A stretch of DNA of 64,000 nucleotides from Intestinibaculum porci (GCF_003925875.1 NZ_AP019309.1:3148925-3212924), one strand, 5' to 3'. Positions 47,541 through 56,702 are shown, numbered from the stretch's first letter. Notes: generated by a model from the sequence alone, not told the origin. Translations and numbers: made by a program.

Positions 47541-48436
47541 TTTCCTAGCATTGCTAGGAAATTTTCATTATAAGGGACTTTCACCTTATATTTATGGGCG
47601 AGGGGCACAATCATCCCGGCAAACAAACCAATTTCTGTCGGCCGATTTTCCAATACATCCTGAGCCATGCTTGGCATCCCTTGCGGATCAACAGCATCTA
47701 AAGCCTTCATCCAGGCCGTGATGTCCTCTTCAGTAAGACGAATATCTTCAAAGGCGGCGACTTTCGCAACTTCCCGCATCGTCGCTATGACCATATCGCG
47801 ATATTTTCCTTCTTTTTGGAGATCACCATAAGTGAGATGATAAGCTGCACACGTCTGATTGACGCCGCAGTTAATCATAAGTTTAGAATAGGCATCACGT
47901 TTAATATCCGTTGAGAGGAGATAAGGAATCTCGGCATAGTCAAAGACTTCCTCCAAGCGGGCTAAGTTGGCTAAGTCATTACGATCTTCCGCGCCGATTA
48001 CTAATTCGCCAAGAGGATGAGCGGTAACCTGGTTATTATGGTAAACCGAGCTCATCTTCTGAGCGATCGTGCGAATAACGTGATAACGGCCAAAAGATTC
48101 ACGCAAGTCATCTTCACTCTTGATCCCGTTCATCGTCGAAATAATAACGGTTGACTCATGAACAAAAGGACGAATTTCTTCAATTGTCTGTTTAATTTTC
48201 ACATACTTCGTGGCCACAATAATCAGATCTGGATAAAAGTCATCCCCCTGGGTAATATACTGAAAATGCATCGGCTGGCCATTGAAGAGGACATCCTGTT
48301 TTTCATATCTTGCTTTACGTTTTGCATCGCAGAGGAAGGCAACATGTTTATAACCCATTTTTTTCATTAGTAAGGAGCCATAGATCACGCCGATCGCACC
48401 GCGACCGACAATGGCAATATTCTGTATCTTCTCCAT
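47537..48436 (-). CDS. Ketopantoate reductase family protein
   Basis: 299 aa from ATG 48436 (AGGAGG 8 nt upstream). Rossmann motif IAIVGRGAIGVIYGSLL, then VATKYVKI, STMNGIKSEDDL and the C-terminal helical domain with KLMINCGVNQTCAAY (Lys, Asn and Cys in the substrate pocket). ApbA/PanE-like proteins reduce 2-dehydropantoate or other 2-keto acids with NADPH. It lies 43 nt downstream of lysA on the same strand, so it may be co-transcribed from the lysine riboswitch promoter; that would be an unusual partner for a lysine operon. Confidence 0.85.
   Translation of the reverse strand: MEKIQNIAIVGRGAIGVIYGSLLMKKMGYKHVAFLCDAKRKARYEKQDVLFNGQPMHFQYITQGDDFYPDLIIVATKYVKIKQTIEEIRPFVHESTVIISTMNGIKSEDDLRESFGRYHVIRTIAQKMSSVYHNNQVTAHPLGELVIGAEDRNDLANLARLEEVFDYAEIPYLLSTDIKRDAYSKLMINCGVNQTCAAYHLTYGDLQKEGKYRDMVIATMREVAKVAAFEDIRLTEEDITAWMKALDAVDPQGMPSMAQDVLENRPTEIGLFAGMIVPLAHKYKVKVPYNENFLAMLGN
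47541..47568. terminator. Bidirectional terminator overlapping convergent 3' ends
   Basis: Perfect palindrome TTTCCTAGCA-T-TGCTAGGAAA followed by TTTTC on the plus strand; it forms the last codons of the ketopantoate reductase-like gene on the minus strand. Confidence 0.75.
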
Positions 48437-48479
48437 CGGAAAACCTCCTTTTAGCAAAAAAGACAATCGTGTGATTGCC

Positions 48480-49793
48480 TTATTTGTAATCTTCTGTCAC
48501 ATCATAGGCAACCAGATCATCGAAAGTCTGGCGGCGAATTACGCATTTCGTTTTGCCTTCATAAGTGAAGACAACCGCAGGCTTTGGCAGCTGATTGTAG
48601 TTTGATGACATAGTGTAGTTATAAGCACCGGTCGTGAAAACAGCAAAGATATCACCCGGCATAATATTGGCCGTGACATTGACATCTTTGACGACAATAT
48701 CCCCGCTTTCGCAGCATTTCCCAGCGACGCGGACATTTTTCGTCTTCGTTTCACCAGCTTTATTCGCAACGATGCCATCATAGTCAGCATCGTATAAAGC
48801 GGTACGGATATTGTCGGCCATCCCGCCATCGACAGAAACATATGTCCGCACATCAGGAATTTCCTTGATGGCGCCAACGGTATAAAGAGTGATCCCGGCA
48901 TTCCCGACAACATAACGGCCTGGTTCGATCATGACTGCTGGATGCGCCCAGCCTTTTTCATCATAATGCCCATAGATGACTTTCATAATTTCAGAAGTGA
49001 TGACTTCAAAATCTAGCGGTTCATCATTTTTGTTGTAGGCGATACCGTACCCGCCGCCGGCATTGACTTTCGAAGTGACAACACCGAAGTTTTCATAGAT
49101 TTCATCCACGAAGCCCATGAATTTATTCATCGCCGAAATATAAGCGTAGAGATCGAAAACCTGTGAACCGATATGGGCATGTAAGCCTTCGTATTCGATA
49201 TTTTCAGAGTTTAAGATTTTCGCAATGGCCTTCAGATAGATGCCGTAGTGTGAAGAGAAACCGAACTTCGTATCTTTATGGCCAGTCATAATGAAGTTAT
49301 GACCGCCGGCTTTAATGCCTGGTACAACACGGACGGTCGCTTTGACCTTCTTGCCTAATTCCCCAGCGATCTTTTCGCATAATTCAATTTCATAGAAGTT
49401 ATCAATGACAAAATGAGTCACATCATGGGATAAGGCATATTCAATTTCACTTGGCAGTTTGTTGTTGCCATGAAAATAGATTTTATCAGGATCGAAACCA
49501 GCTTTTAAGGCAATCGAAATTTCTCCCGCGGAAACGCAGTCGATTCCGATGCCGTATTCACTCGCTAATTTATAAATAGCGAGACAGCTGAACGATTTCG
49601 AAGCAAAAAGAGGTAAAGCATTCTCATATTTATCTAAAAATTTTGTTTTTAACTCATTCATCTGCTGACGAATGTGTCCTTCGCTCATAACATAGAGCGG
49701 CGTGCCGTATTGCGAAGCTAAATCCGTGGCTTTCACACCATCAATATAAAGATCATTTCCCTTAATTGTCGCAAACTTTGTCTGAAGTACCAT
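48480..49793 (-). CDS. lysA: Diaminopimelate decarboxylase
   Basis: 437 aa PLP fold-type III enzyme for the last lysine step. PLP lysine in LFASKSFSCLA (~65), GIGIDCVSAGEI, FHGNNKLPSEI, GAGGGYGI-like VNAGGGYGIAY, EPGRYVVGNAG, CCESGDI (substrate Cys) and the closing YNYTMSSNYNQLPKPAVV. All expected motifs are present. Downstream of dapB by 14 nt. Confidence 0.97.
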   Translation of the reverse strand: MVLQTKFATIKGNDLYIDGVKATDLASQYGTPLYVMSEGHIRQQMNELKTKFLDKYENALPLFASKSFSCLAIYKLASEYGIGIDCVSAGEISIALKAGFDPDKIYFHGNNKLPSEIEYALSHDVTHFVIDNFYEIELCEKIAGELGKKVKATVRVVPGIKAGGHNFIMTGHKDTKFGFSSHYGIYLKAIAKILNSENIEYEGLHAHIGSQVFDLYAYISAMNKFMGFVDEIYENFGVVTSKVNAGGGYGIAYNKNDEPLDFEVITSEIMKVIYGHYDEKGWAHPAVMIEPGRYVVGNAGITLYTVGAIKEIPDVRTYVSVDGGMADNIRTALYDADYDGIVANKAGETKTKNVRVAGKCCESGDIVVKDVNVTANIMPGDIFAVFTTGAYNYTMSSNYNQLPKPAVVFTYEGKTKCVIRRQTFDDLVAYDVTEDYK

Positions 49794-49806
49794 CCTGTTC
49801 TCCTTT

Positions 49807-50553
49807 TTAATTATAGAGTGTCTCTAAGTTATAGAAACCTTTGTCTTTTTTCGCTAAGGCATTCATCGCTGAAACCGCGCCTTTCGCGAAGATATCTCTT
49901 GATAATGCGGTATGCTTAATTTCAATTAATTCATCATCACCGCCATAAAGCACGGTGTGTTCTCCATAAATGGTCCCGGCTCTTAATGAGGCGATGCCAA
50001 TTTCATTACGTTCACGTTTTTCGTGACGTGATTCACGATCATAGATCGGATGCGCGCCATCGATTGCTGAGGCCGCTGAGTTGTAAAGCATTTTAGCCGT
50101 GCCAGAAGGGGCATCAATCTTACGATGATGATGCGCTTCTAAGATTTCTACATCGAAATCATGAGCATATAATTCAGCGGTAAATTCTTTGACCATCTTA
50201 TTGAGCATAGCGACACCATAAGATGTGTTGTAAGACTGGAAGATCGGCGCTTCTTTGCTGGCTTCCTGAATAGAAGCTAACTGGTCTTCACTAAAACCAG
50301 TTGTCGCAATAACAGCGGGAATCTTATGAGCTTTCACATAAGCTAAGATATCCGCTAAGTTATTAGGGTGAGAGAAGTCGATAATGCCTTCTACTTCACC
50401 AGTTACTTCCTTTAATGATTTATAAGCAGGAACACCAGGATCCTGATCAAAGACTGGTGACACAACACCGACTAATTCTAAATGCGCATCATTATTCACG
50501 GCATTGACAACTTTCTTGCCCATCACGCCGTATCCATAAACAATTACTTTCAT
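49807..50553 (-). CDS. dapB: 4-hydroxy-tetrahydrodipicolinate reductase
   Basis: 248 aa from ATG 50553 (AAAGGA 7 nt upstream; a longer frame start is unlikely because it enters dapA). NAD(P) motif VIVYGYGVMGKKV, substrate region EAHHHRKIDAPSGTAKML (diagnostic HHxxKxDAPSGTA) and AISR-type C-terminus. Reduces the DapA product. Confidence 0.97.
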   Translation of the reverse strand: MKVIVYGYGVMGKKVVNAVNNDAHLELVGVVSPVFDQDPGVPAYKSLKEVTGEVEGIIDFSHPNNLADILAYVKAHKIPAVIATTGFSEDQLASIQEASKEAPIFQSYNTSYGVAMLNKMVKEFTAELYAHDFDVEILEAHHHRKIDAPSGTAKMLYNSAASAIDGAHPIYDRESRHEKRERNEIGIASLRAGTIYGEHTVLYGGDDELIEIKHTALSRDIFAKGAVSAMNALAKKDKGFYNLETLYN

Positions 50554-50554
50554 T

Positions 50555-51454
50555 TTAGTATCCTTTCTTTTCGAAAGCTGCCATCGCATCGAATAATAAT
50601 TTTTTATTTTCATCCGTCGTTGGGATTAATGGCTGTCTTAATGCTTCAGAATCAATATAACCCATATGTTTTAAGGCTGCCTTTGGCATAATTGGGTTTG
50701 TATCAATGAATAAGTATTTAGAGACATCATTGAAGTCTAAAGCCATTTCACGGGCTTTTTCTAAATCACCTTTTAAACATAACTGGGCAAACATTTCTGT
50801 TTCTCTTGGATAAAGGTTTGATAAAACAGAGATGACACCTTTTCCCCCAGCCGCAATAAATGGCAGGATATTATCATCACAGCCTGAATATAAATCAAAG
50901 TCTAAATCACGTGTTCTTGTTAAGACTTCCATCGCATAAGCGATATCATCCGTGGCATCTTTCATGGCGATGATATTTGGCACTTTCGCTAATTCCACAA
51001 CCGTATCAACGGCAATCTTCATGCCGGTACGACCAGGCACGTTATACATGATTAATGGTAAATCAGGAGCCGCCGCCGCGATTGCTTTATAATGAGCAAT
51101 CAAGCCGCGCTGTGAGGTTTTATTGTAATAAGGGGTTACCACTAAGTTGGCATCAGCGCCAACGGCTGCATTAAATTTGGCTTTTTCAATTGCGACAGCC
51201 GTATTGTTTGAACCGCCGCCAGCGATCACTTTGGTTTTTGTGCCTTTGCACATTGCAACGGCAATCTTAGTTAATTCCTGTTCATCTTCCCATAAGATGG
51301 TCGCTGGTTCACCCGTTGTCCCATTGACTAAGATGGCCTGTACACCGCCATCAATCATTCTTTGTACATGTTTTTTAAATCCTTCATAATCGATATCGCC
51401 ATTGTCTTTCATTGGTAAGATCATAGCGACAGCGCTGCCTTCAAATAGTGCCAT
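50555..51454 (-). CDS. dapA: 4-hydroxy-tetrahydrodipicolinate synthase
   Basis: 299 aa class I aldolase condensing pyruvate and aspartate semialdehyde. LVNGTTGEPATI, catalytic Tyr in LIMYNVPGRTG and Schiff-base Lys in IIAMKDATDDI (~165). One nucleotide separates its stop from the dapB ATG and from the upstream ACT gene. Confidence 0.97.
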   Translation of the reverse strand: MALFEGSAVAMILPMKDNGDIDYEGFKKHVQRMIDGGVQAILVNGTTGEPATILWEDEQELTKIAVAMCKGTKTKVIAGGGSNNTAVAIEKAKFNAAVGADANLVVTPYYNKTSQRGLIAHYKAIAAAAPDLPLIMYNVPGRTGMKIAVDTVVELAKVPNIIAMKDATDDIAYAMEVLTRTRDLDFDLYSGCDDNILPFIAAGGKGVISVLSNLYPRETEMFAQLCLKGDLEKAREMALDFNDVSKYLFIDTNPIMPKAALKHMGYIDSEALRQPLIPTTDENKKLLFDAMAAFEKKGY

Positions 51455-51455
51455 T

Positions 51456-51911
51456 TTATTTCATTTCCTCCTTAATGACTGTTAAAGCTTTTTCGATATA
51501 TTTCTTATGTAAAACAAATGAGATCGAGATCTCACTGGTCGTCACCTGTGAGAAGGGGATCATATGTTTGCCTAAGATGGCGAATACCTCCGCCGCCACC
51601 CCTGGGCGATCACGCATTTCTTCTCCTTCGACAATCAGTTTGCCGACATTACGTTTGGTGAAGATATGAATACGCGGATGTTTTTCCGTTACTTCGCCAA
51701 TCGCTTCGTTTAAGGCTTTGCTGGAAGAATCATCACAAGTAAAATCCATGCGTAATGAGTCTTCATAGTTGACTGATGAAATCATATCAATGTTTACATC
51801 ATACTTGGCAAAGGTCTGAAAGATATCTGCCACCGGCAAAGAATTCTTTTCGACATTTTCCATACGTACCTGAATAATGTTTTCATCAGCTTCAATACGT
51901 GTAAAAGTCAT
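51456..51911 (-). CDS. Stand-alone ACT-domain protein resembling the aspartokinase regulatory half
   Basis: 151 aa with two tandem ACT units: ~1-75 (IIQVRMENVEKNSLPVADIFQTFAKYDVNIDMI, DSLRMDFTCDD) and ~80-150 (KLIVEGEEMRDRPGVAAEVFAILGKHMIPFSQVTTSEISISFVLHKKY). The pattern matches the C-terminal regulatory domains of aspartate kinase, but the kinase domain is entirely absent and there is no sign of a broken upstream kinase. First gene after the lysine riboswitch. Inference: a separately encoded lysine-sensing subunit for an aspartokinase elsewhere. RBS AGGAGG 7 nt upstream of ATG 51911. Confidence 0.85.
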   Translation of the reverse strand: MTFTRIEADENIIQVRMENVEKNSLPVADIFQTFAKYDVNIDMISSVNYEDSLRMDFTCDDSSSKALNEAIGEVTEKHPRIHIFTKRNVGKLIVEGEEMRDRPGVAAEVFAILGKHMIPFSQVTTSEISISFVLHKKYIEKALTVIKEEMK

Positions 51912-51931
51912 AGTGTATCCTCCTTAAAATA

Positions 51932-52146
51932 TAAAAAAACAATAGCGCAAGCTATTGTCATACGTTCAGGTATTTTCAATAGCTCTCCACAAGATGTCTT
52001 GTGACAGTGAGATAGATATTCTCTAGCCCACCAGTTAGCCAAACCATGCAGAACCTGACTCCTTCGGCAATCCTCCTCCTTCAATATCTGGCTGCACCCA
52101 TTTATATAATACTGAATTCATAGTCCTTGCGCCTCTATTTGAGCTT
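51932..52146 (-). promoter_or_regulatory. Lysine riboswitch (L-box) with terminator
   Basis: Minus-strand leader starting ~52140 contains L-box core segments AGAGGCGCAAGGACTAT and GGATTGCCGAAGGAGTC, plus the closing AGAGCTATTG. It ends in a terminator ACAATAGC-TTGC-GCTATTGT followed by seven T (51933-51958), about 20 nt before the first gene. Lysine binding is expected to favour termination. Controls the ACT-dapA-dapB-lysA operon. Confidence 0.93.
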
Positions 52147-52175
52147 AGTATACTACAGCTACTTACTAATTACAA
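52147..52175 (-). promoter_or_regulatory. Lysine operon promoter
   Basis: Minus-strand TTGTAA (52170-52175), 17-nt spacer, TATACT (52147-52152). Confidence 0.8.
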
Positions 52176-52487
52176 TCCTTTTAATATTTCGTTTACCGTT
52201 TAGAAAAACCCCTATTATAGGCTTTTGAAATTATGCTATAACCAAACATCACCGCTCATCTTACTGCATAAATGCATTTAAACATCAAAGGCAATCATCA
52301 TCAATCATCTGATTTTATTTTAAAACGTATAAATTTAACATGTATGAAAGAGCTTGTAAAGGGATTTTTGACGAGTTATGAAAGATTTGAAAACGCTCTC
52401 AATTTATTTGAAAAAGTTATAGACAAAGCGTATGAAATACTATAATATATCGACGTATAAATGAACTGAAAGAAATGAGGAATGATT
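52176..52487. other. Intergenic stretch before the PRD gene
   Basis: About 310 AT-rich bases without a gene. Only the promoter of the PRD gene is visible: TATAAT at 52441-52446 with weak -35 candidates (TATAGA / TAGACA near 52418-52425). Confidence 0.5.
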
Positions 52488-53159
52488 ATGGTAATTGAAC
52501 TAGAGGAACAATATAAAAAGCTCAAGGATGAAGTCTATCATACGGTTGCTCAGTTTTCACAGCAATATAAGTTAGAAACCCCAGATACGGTTATTTACAA
52601 TTTAGCGATCCACTTATCATTATCGATTGCCCGGGAAATAACTGGCAGTTATATTGATACCAGCAATTCACAGCTGGAAGCTTGTAAAGAATTAAATACA
52701 TATCCGATTGCCCAGGAGATCATTAAAGTCCTTAATGAGGAATATAAGATTGATTTACCAGAATCAGATACCTGCTATACCGCGATGTATCTGGCTAATA
52801 AATCATTATTAGACTTAGATTTCAACTGTGAATTTGACATCGTTGATGATGAAATTGAAAATATCATGAACGAAACTCTTGATGCTATTAAAGATCAGTT
52901 AGGCTATGATTTAAGAGAAAATGAAAACTTTGTGAAAGGCATGTCTTTACATTTCTATCCGGCCATTGAACGTTTAGAAAACAACAAGCAGCTTGATAAT
53001 AATCCAATGGTCAAAGAAATCAGTTCTTATGAAGAACCACTCAAGTGTGCCCATATTTTAAATGACATTGTCACCAAACATTACAACAAATCTTTTAATG
53101 ACAATGAACTCTCTTATATCACATTACACTTTGGTACAGCTTTCTATGATGCCAAATAA
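52488..53159 (+). CDS. Stand-alone PRD (PTS-regulation domain) protein
   Basis: 223 aa from ATG 52488 (GAGG 7 nt upstream; ATG 52482 abuts the RBS). Two PRD-type helical units: ~10-108 (NLAIHLSLSIAREI, YPIAQEIIKVLNEEYKIDLPESDTCYTAMYLA) and ~118-222 (FVKGMSLHFYPAIERLENN, NPMVKEISS, AHILNDIVTKHYNKSFNDNELSYITLHFGTAFY). The conserved histidines that PTS proteins phosphorylate have equivalents in AIHLSL, LHFYP and LHFGTAF. No HTH, RNA-binding CAT domain or EII domain is attached, unlike LicT or MtlR/LevR. Function unknown: perhaps a PTS-responsive partner protein. Followed by a strong terminator. Confidence 0.82.
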   Translation: MVIELEEQYKKLKDEVYHTVAQFSQQYKLETPDTVIYNLAIHLSLSIAREITGSYIDTSNSQLEACKELNTYPIAQEIIKVLNEEYKIDLPESDTCYTAMYLANKSLLDLDFNCEFDIVDDEIENIMNETLDAIKDQLGYDLRENENFVKGMSLHFYPAIERLENNKQLDNNPMVKEISSYEEPLKCAHILNDIVTKHYNKSFNDNELSYITLHFGTAFYDAK

Positions 53160-53184
53160 AAAGATCCGCGAGGATCTTTTTTTC
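53158..53184 (+). terminator. Terminator of the PRD gene
   Basis: AAAGATCC-GCGA-GGATCTTT stem followed by TTTT on the plus strand, adjoining the convergent GntR gene end. Confidence 0.9.
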
Positions 53185-53893
53185 ATACGATAATGTTGTG
53201 ATGAAAGCGGAAGAGATTGGGTAAAGCGCGTACTTCGGTATAATCAATGAGCACACTTTCCTGATCATAGAGATGTTTACGGACAATCTGCATGATCGAT
53301 GCCTGCGCATTGACATACTGACGATCCAAATCAGAAGCTGTTTCACTGCTCACATCATAACTGCAGGCTTTGAGACGATGCCCATGATCTTCAAGATAAC
53401 GGGTGAGGGACTCCTGGGCCTGCCTTTGATCTAAGCGGTGATACACATCTTTTTTTAACATGTTAATTTCTAATATCACCGGCTGATCATCAATCAGCCG
53501 TAAACGCATCAGCAGCAATATCTCTTCTCCTAACTTAAAACCGCTTTGTAAGACAATGTTCTCATCAGCCGTGATCGTCGTCATCATCAAAAGTTTTGTC
53601 GTCACGTTTAAATGATAACGATAGCCAAAGGCATCAAAGCTTTCAACGGGATCATAAACATAGAGGGAAGAGGCGAACATCTGAAAGATGACCTTCACCC
53701 CTAAGCCATGACGGGAAAGAACATAGCCTTCTGCTTCTAGTTTCTTGATGGCGCGTCTCACCGTATTACGGGAAACGCCATAAATCTTTTCACAGCGATG
53801 CTCTGAAGGTAATAAACTCTCATAAGCATATGTACCATTTAAGATCTTCTTTTTGAGATCAAGATAGATTTCATCATATTTAATGGCTGGCAT
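53183..53893 (-). CDS. GntR-family regulator with UTRA domain
   Basis: 236 aa. N-terminal winged HTH (LLPSEHRCEKIYGVSRNTVRRAIKKLEAEGYVLSRHGLGVKV, ~28-68) and a C-terminal UTRA effector domain (~95-235: LLLMRLRLIDDQPVILEINML, SQALIDYTEVRALPNLFRFHHN-like end). Such HutC/TreR-type regulators sense phosphorylated sugars or amino-acid derivatives. Its target is not evident; no sugar gene is adjacent. The ATG overlaps the end of the upstream small membrane gene by one nucleotide. Confidence 0.9.
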   Translation of the reverse strand: MPAIKYDEIYLDLKKKILNGTYAYESLLPSEHRCEKIYGVSRNTVRRAIKKLEAEGYVLSRHGLGVKVIFQMFASSLYVYDPVESFDAFGYRYHLNVTTKLLMMTTITADENIVLQSGFKLGEEILLLMRLRLIDDQPVILEINMLKKDVYHRLDQRQAQESLTRYLEDHGHRLKACSYDVSSETASDLDRQYVNAQASIMQIVRKHLYDQESVLIDYTEVRALPNLFRFHHNIIV

Positions 53894-54141
53894 TATTTGC
53901 TTTTCTTAGCCTTTCTTAACATGTACTTGCTTAAGATAAAGAGCGTTGGAATTTCCACAAAAGAGGCTAAAGCTAAGGTCAGAGCAATCATCGTTAAAGC
54001 GTTGAGCACTGGGGTGCCTTGATTAAAGGCTGATAAGAGAAAGAAGACAATCAGTGAGACGACAAAGACGATTGCCACATATTTCATAAATCTTTTATAA
54101 CGTAAACCAATTTGTTCATAAACATTCTGTTTTTGTTTCAT
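53893..54141 (-). CDS. Small two-helix membrane protein
   Basis: 82 aa: basic N-terminus (MKQKQNVYEQIGLRYKRFMK), two membrane helices (YVAIVFVVSLIVFFLLSAF and ALTMIALTLALASFVEIPTLFIL) and a basic tail RKAKKSK. No family recognised. It is wedged between mnmE (1 nt upstream gap) and the GntR gene (1-nt overlap), so it is translated in the same operon. Confidence 0.72.
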   Translation of the reverse strand: MKQKQNVYEQIGLRYKRFMKYVAIVFVVSLIVFFLLSAFNQGTPVLNALTMIALTLALASFVEIPTLFILSKYMLRKAKKSK

Positions 54142-54142
54142 A

Positions 54143-55477
54143 TTATTTACCTACACAGAAACGAGAGAATAATTCATCTAAGAGATCTTCTTTCGCCTGT
54201 TCTCCTAAAATTTCTTTTAAGGCATTCCAACTGTCATATAAATCTTCAACGATCAAATCGACTGGGACACTTAACCGCATCGCCGAGATCGCCGCATCTA
54301 AAGATTTCGATGCTTTCATTAACAGCGATAACTGACGCTCATTGGCGACTACCTGCGCATCCTGACCATTCATTGACGAGAAATCAAAACTGTCTTTGAT
54401 ATAGTTAGTTAAAGCATCAATCTTCATTTCTTTGGCACTGATTTGAATGCCTTCTAAATCAACCACGCAGCCTAAATCAGCTTTATTGATGATAATGATG
54501 CGATTGGTATCTTTGGTCTTCTCTAAGATGCGCTGATCTTCTTCATCAAGCGGCGAAGAGCCATCAACGACAACTAATACCAGATCGGCTTTGTCAATTA
54601 ATGAGAGTGATTTTTCAACCCCCATCTTTTCAATCGTTTCCTTCGTTTCATGAATGCCGGCCGTATCAATCATGTTCAAGACCACGGAATCTAAACGAAT
54701 CGTCCCTTCGACGATATCGCGAGTCGTCCCAGCGATATCCGTGACGATCGCTTTTTCTTCATCTAATAAAGCATTGAGTAAAGATGATTTACCAACATTA
54801 GGTTTACCGACAATGACGGTGGAAATCCCATCTTTCATGAGTGAGACATGACGGGAACGCTGAATAATATCATCCATCTTCTCTCTCAGCGATACGCTTC
54901 TTGGCAAAAGCTTTTCCGCCGTTAGTTCTTCGACATCATCATATTCTGGATAATCAATATTGACTTCAATCTGAGTAATGATCTGAATCAGATCCTCTTT
55001 TAAGTCTTTAATAAAATGGGAGATATTCCCCTGAATGCCACGCAGGGCTAACTTGGCCGCTTCGTCATTATTGGCGGTCACCATATCAGAGATCGCTTCG
55101 GCCTGCGATAAGTCAATACGTCCATTGAGAAAAGCGCGCTTACTGAATTCGCCTCGCTGAGCTAAACGAGCGCCTTTACGGATACAGAGATTAAAGACTT
55201 TGCGGGTAATGAAGACCCCGCCATGACAGTTGATCTCGACCATCTCTTCACCGGTAAACGTATGTTTTCCGCGATAGATGGAAACGAGACATTCATCGAC
55301 TTTTTCATCCCCATCCATAATATAACCATAGGTTAAAGTCTGGGTTTTCTTATCGATGATGCGGCCGCTAAAGAAGGACTGCACAAAGGCAATGACATCT
55401 TTACCGGATAAACGTATGATCGAAATAGCGGCTTCTAAACGACTTGTCGCAATCGCCGCAATAATATCATCATTCAT
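54143..55477 (-). CDS. mnmE: tRNA modification GTPase MnmE
   Basis: 444 aa. Domains: N-terminal tetrahydrofolate-binding domain (DDIIAAIATSRLEAAISIIRLSG), helical domain, inserted G domain with G1 VGKPNVGKSSLLNALL, IAGTTRDIVEG, DTAGIHET and NKAD, and the C-terminal Cys motif FCVGK needed for the modification reaction. With MnmG it forms cmnm5U34 in tRNAs. In many Firmicutes it sits next to jag by the origin; here it is ~6 kb from jag. Overlaps the MFS gene by 8 nt. Confidence 0.97.
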   Translation of the reverse strand: MNDDIIAAIATSRLEAAISIIRLSGKDVIAFVQSFFSGRIIDKKTQTLTYGYIMDGDEKVDECLVSIYRGKHTFTGEEMVEINCHGGVFITRKVFNLCIRKGARLAQRGEFSKRAFLNGRIDLSQAEAISDMVTANNDEAAKLALRGIQGNISHFIKDLKEDLIQIITQIEVNIDYPEYDDVEELTAEKLLPRSVSLREKMDDIIQRSRHVSLMKDGISTVIVGKPNVGKSSLLNALLDEEKAIVTDIAGTTRDIVEGTIRLDSVVLNMIDTAGIHETKETIEKMGVEKSLSLIDKADLVLVVVDGSSPLDEEDQRILEKTKDTNRIIIINKADLGCVVDLEGIQISAKEMKIDALTNYIKDSFDFSSMNGQDAQVVANERQLSLLMKASKSLDAAISAMRLSVPVDLIVEDLYDSWNALKEILGEQAKEDLLDELFSRFCVGK

Positions 55478-56642
55478 ATTTTCTTCTCCTTGTATAAACT
55501 ATTGATAAAATAAGTGCTCCTAAAACCGCGAGCATGCTTAATAAAAATGGGCCCTTTTTATAAAGCGGATAGAGCATCCCGGCAAACAAAGCGCCTAAAA
55601 TCATGCCGAGGGATTTTGTTGACTGATAAAAACCTAAAACCAGGTTACGGGTTTTTGGTTCACTGCGATTAGTAATCAGATTCTGTTCGATCGGCACACA
55701 TAAAGCATACAAACCGTCAAAGACAATAACCATGGTCATCAGGGCTAATGCATTATTGACAAACAAAAGACTGATGACACTAAGCTCTGCTAAAGCTAAT
55801 AAAGCCATATTGGCGCGACGGATATTTGTATGTTTTAAAAGATAAAGCCCCACACTCATATTAAGAATCAGGGTTACTAATCCGACAATGCCTTTAAAGG
55901 TGCCGTTGTATTTGCTGGTAAAGGCAAAAACATCTTTGAGATAGTAGTTAAAGCTCTGATCTAAACAGGTATAGCCTAAAAAGACGCAGGTTGTCATGCC
56001 AAAAAGAATCGCAAAGCTGACGGACATAAACTCTTTGGCACTAAGAAAGGCTTTAAAAGGGTTAGAGGCTTTGGCAACTTCTTTGAAAGTGGCCGATGTT
56101 TCTACATCACGATCTAATAAGAGATAAAAAAGAATCCCCGTAATGATTAACTGCATAATTTGGGCGCGAAAGCTGAGCTGTACGCCTAATTCGCCAACCA
56201 TTCCGCCAATAAAATAACCTAAGGCATCAGAGATGGTCTGCAGGGTCGCATTCAGGGTTAAAAGGGAGCCACGCGAGGACTCATTCGCCTGATTGGCAAT
56301 ATAGGTTAATGAGCCGACAAAGAAGGCGCCACAGGATAAGCCGGCTAATAATCTTGCGATTAGAATCAGCCAGGAACTATGAGACAGGGAAAATAATAGC
56401 TGACATAAACCATAACCGATCCCGCCAATCGCTAAGGCGCTTTTGGAATTGATCACTCTTGTCATTTGGCCCCAAAAAGGGGAAGAGAGAAACATTCCAA
56501 AGGCCATCGCCGCAAAAGCATAACCAAACATCGCATCAGAGAGATGCAGCTGTTTAAAGAATGTTGGCGTTACAGGATGGGCATAGCTGGCCGCTAAGTT
56601 CCATAAAACCACCAATATAAAAAATCTTATTTTTTTCTTCAT
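55470..56642 (-). CDS. MFS transporter
   Basis: 390 aa from ATG 56642 (GGTG 6 nt upstream; earlier ATGs at 56654 and 56660 are alternatives). Twelve predicted helices, typical MFS loop between helices 2 and 3 (GYAFAAMAFGMFLSSPFWGQMTRVINSKSALAIGG), and AGLSCGAFFVGSLTYIAN. Drug-efflux-like branch with unknown substrate. Co-directional with mnmE, overlapping its start. Confidence 0.85.
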   Translation of the reverse strand: MKKKIRFFILVVLWNLAASYAHPVTPTFFKQLHLSDAMFGYAFAAMAFGMFLSSPFWGQMTRVINSKSALAIGGIGYGLCQLLFSLSHSSWLILIARLLAGLSCGAFFVGSLTYIANQANESSRGSLLTLNATLQTISDALGYFIGGMVGELGVQLSFRAQIMQLIITGILFYLLLDRDVETSATFKEVAKASNPFKAFLSAKEFMSVSFAILFGMTTCVFLGYTCLDQSFNYYLKDVFAFTSKYNGTFKGIVGLVTLILNMSVGLYLLKHTNIRRANMALLALAELSVISLLFVNNALALMTMVIVFDGLYALCVPIEQNLITNRSEPKTRNLVLGFYQSTKSLGMILGALFAGMLYPLYKKGPFLLSMLAVLGALILSIVYTRRRKYE

Positions 56643-56702
56643 AAATGTCACCATGCCCATTATATAGGCGAAAAACATGTTTAATCAAGTAGAATACCCT
56701 GA

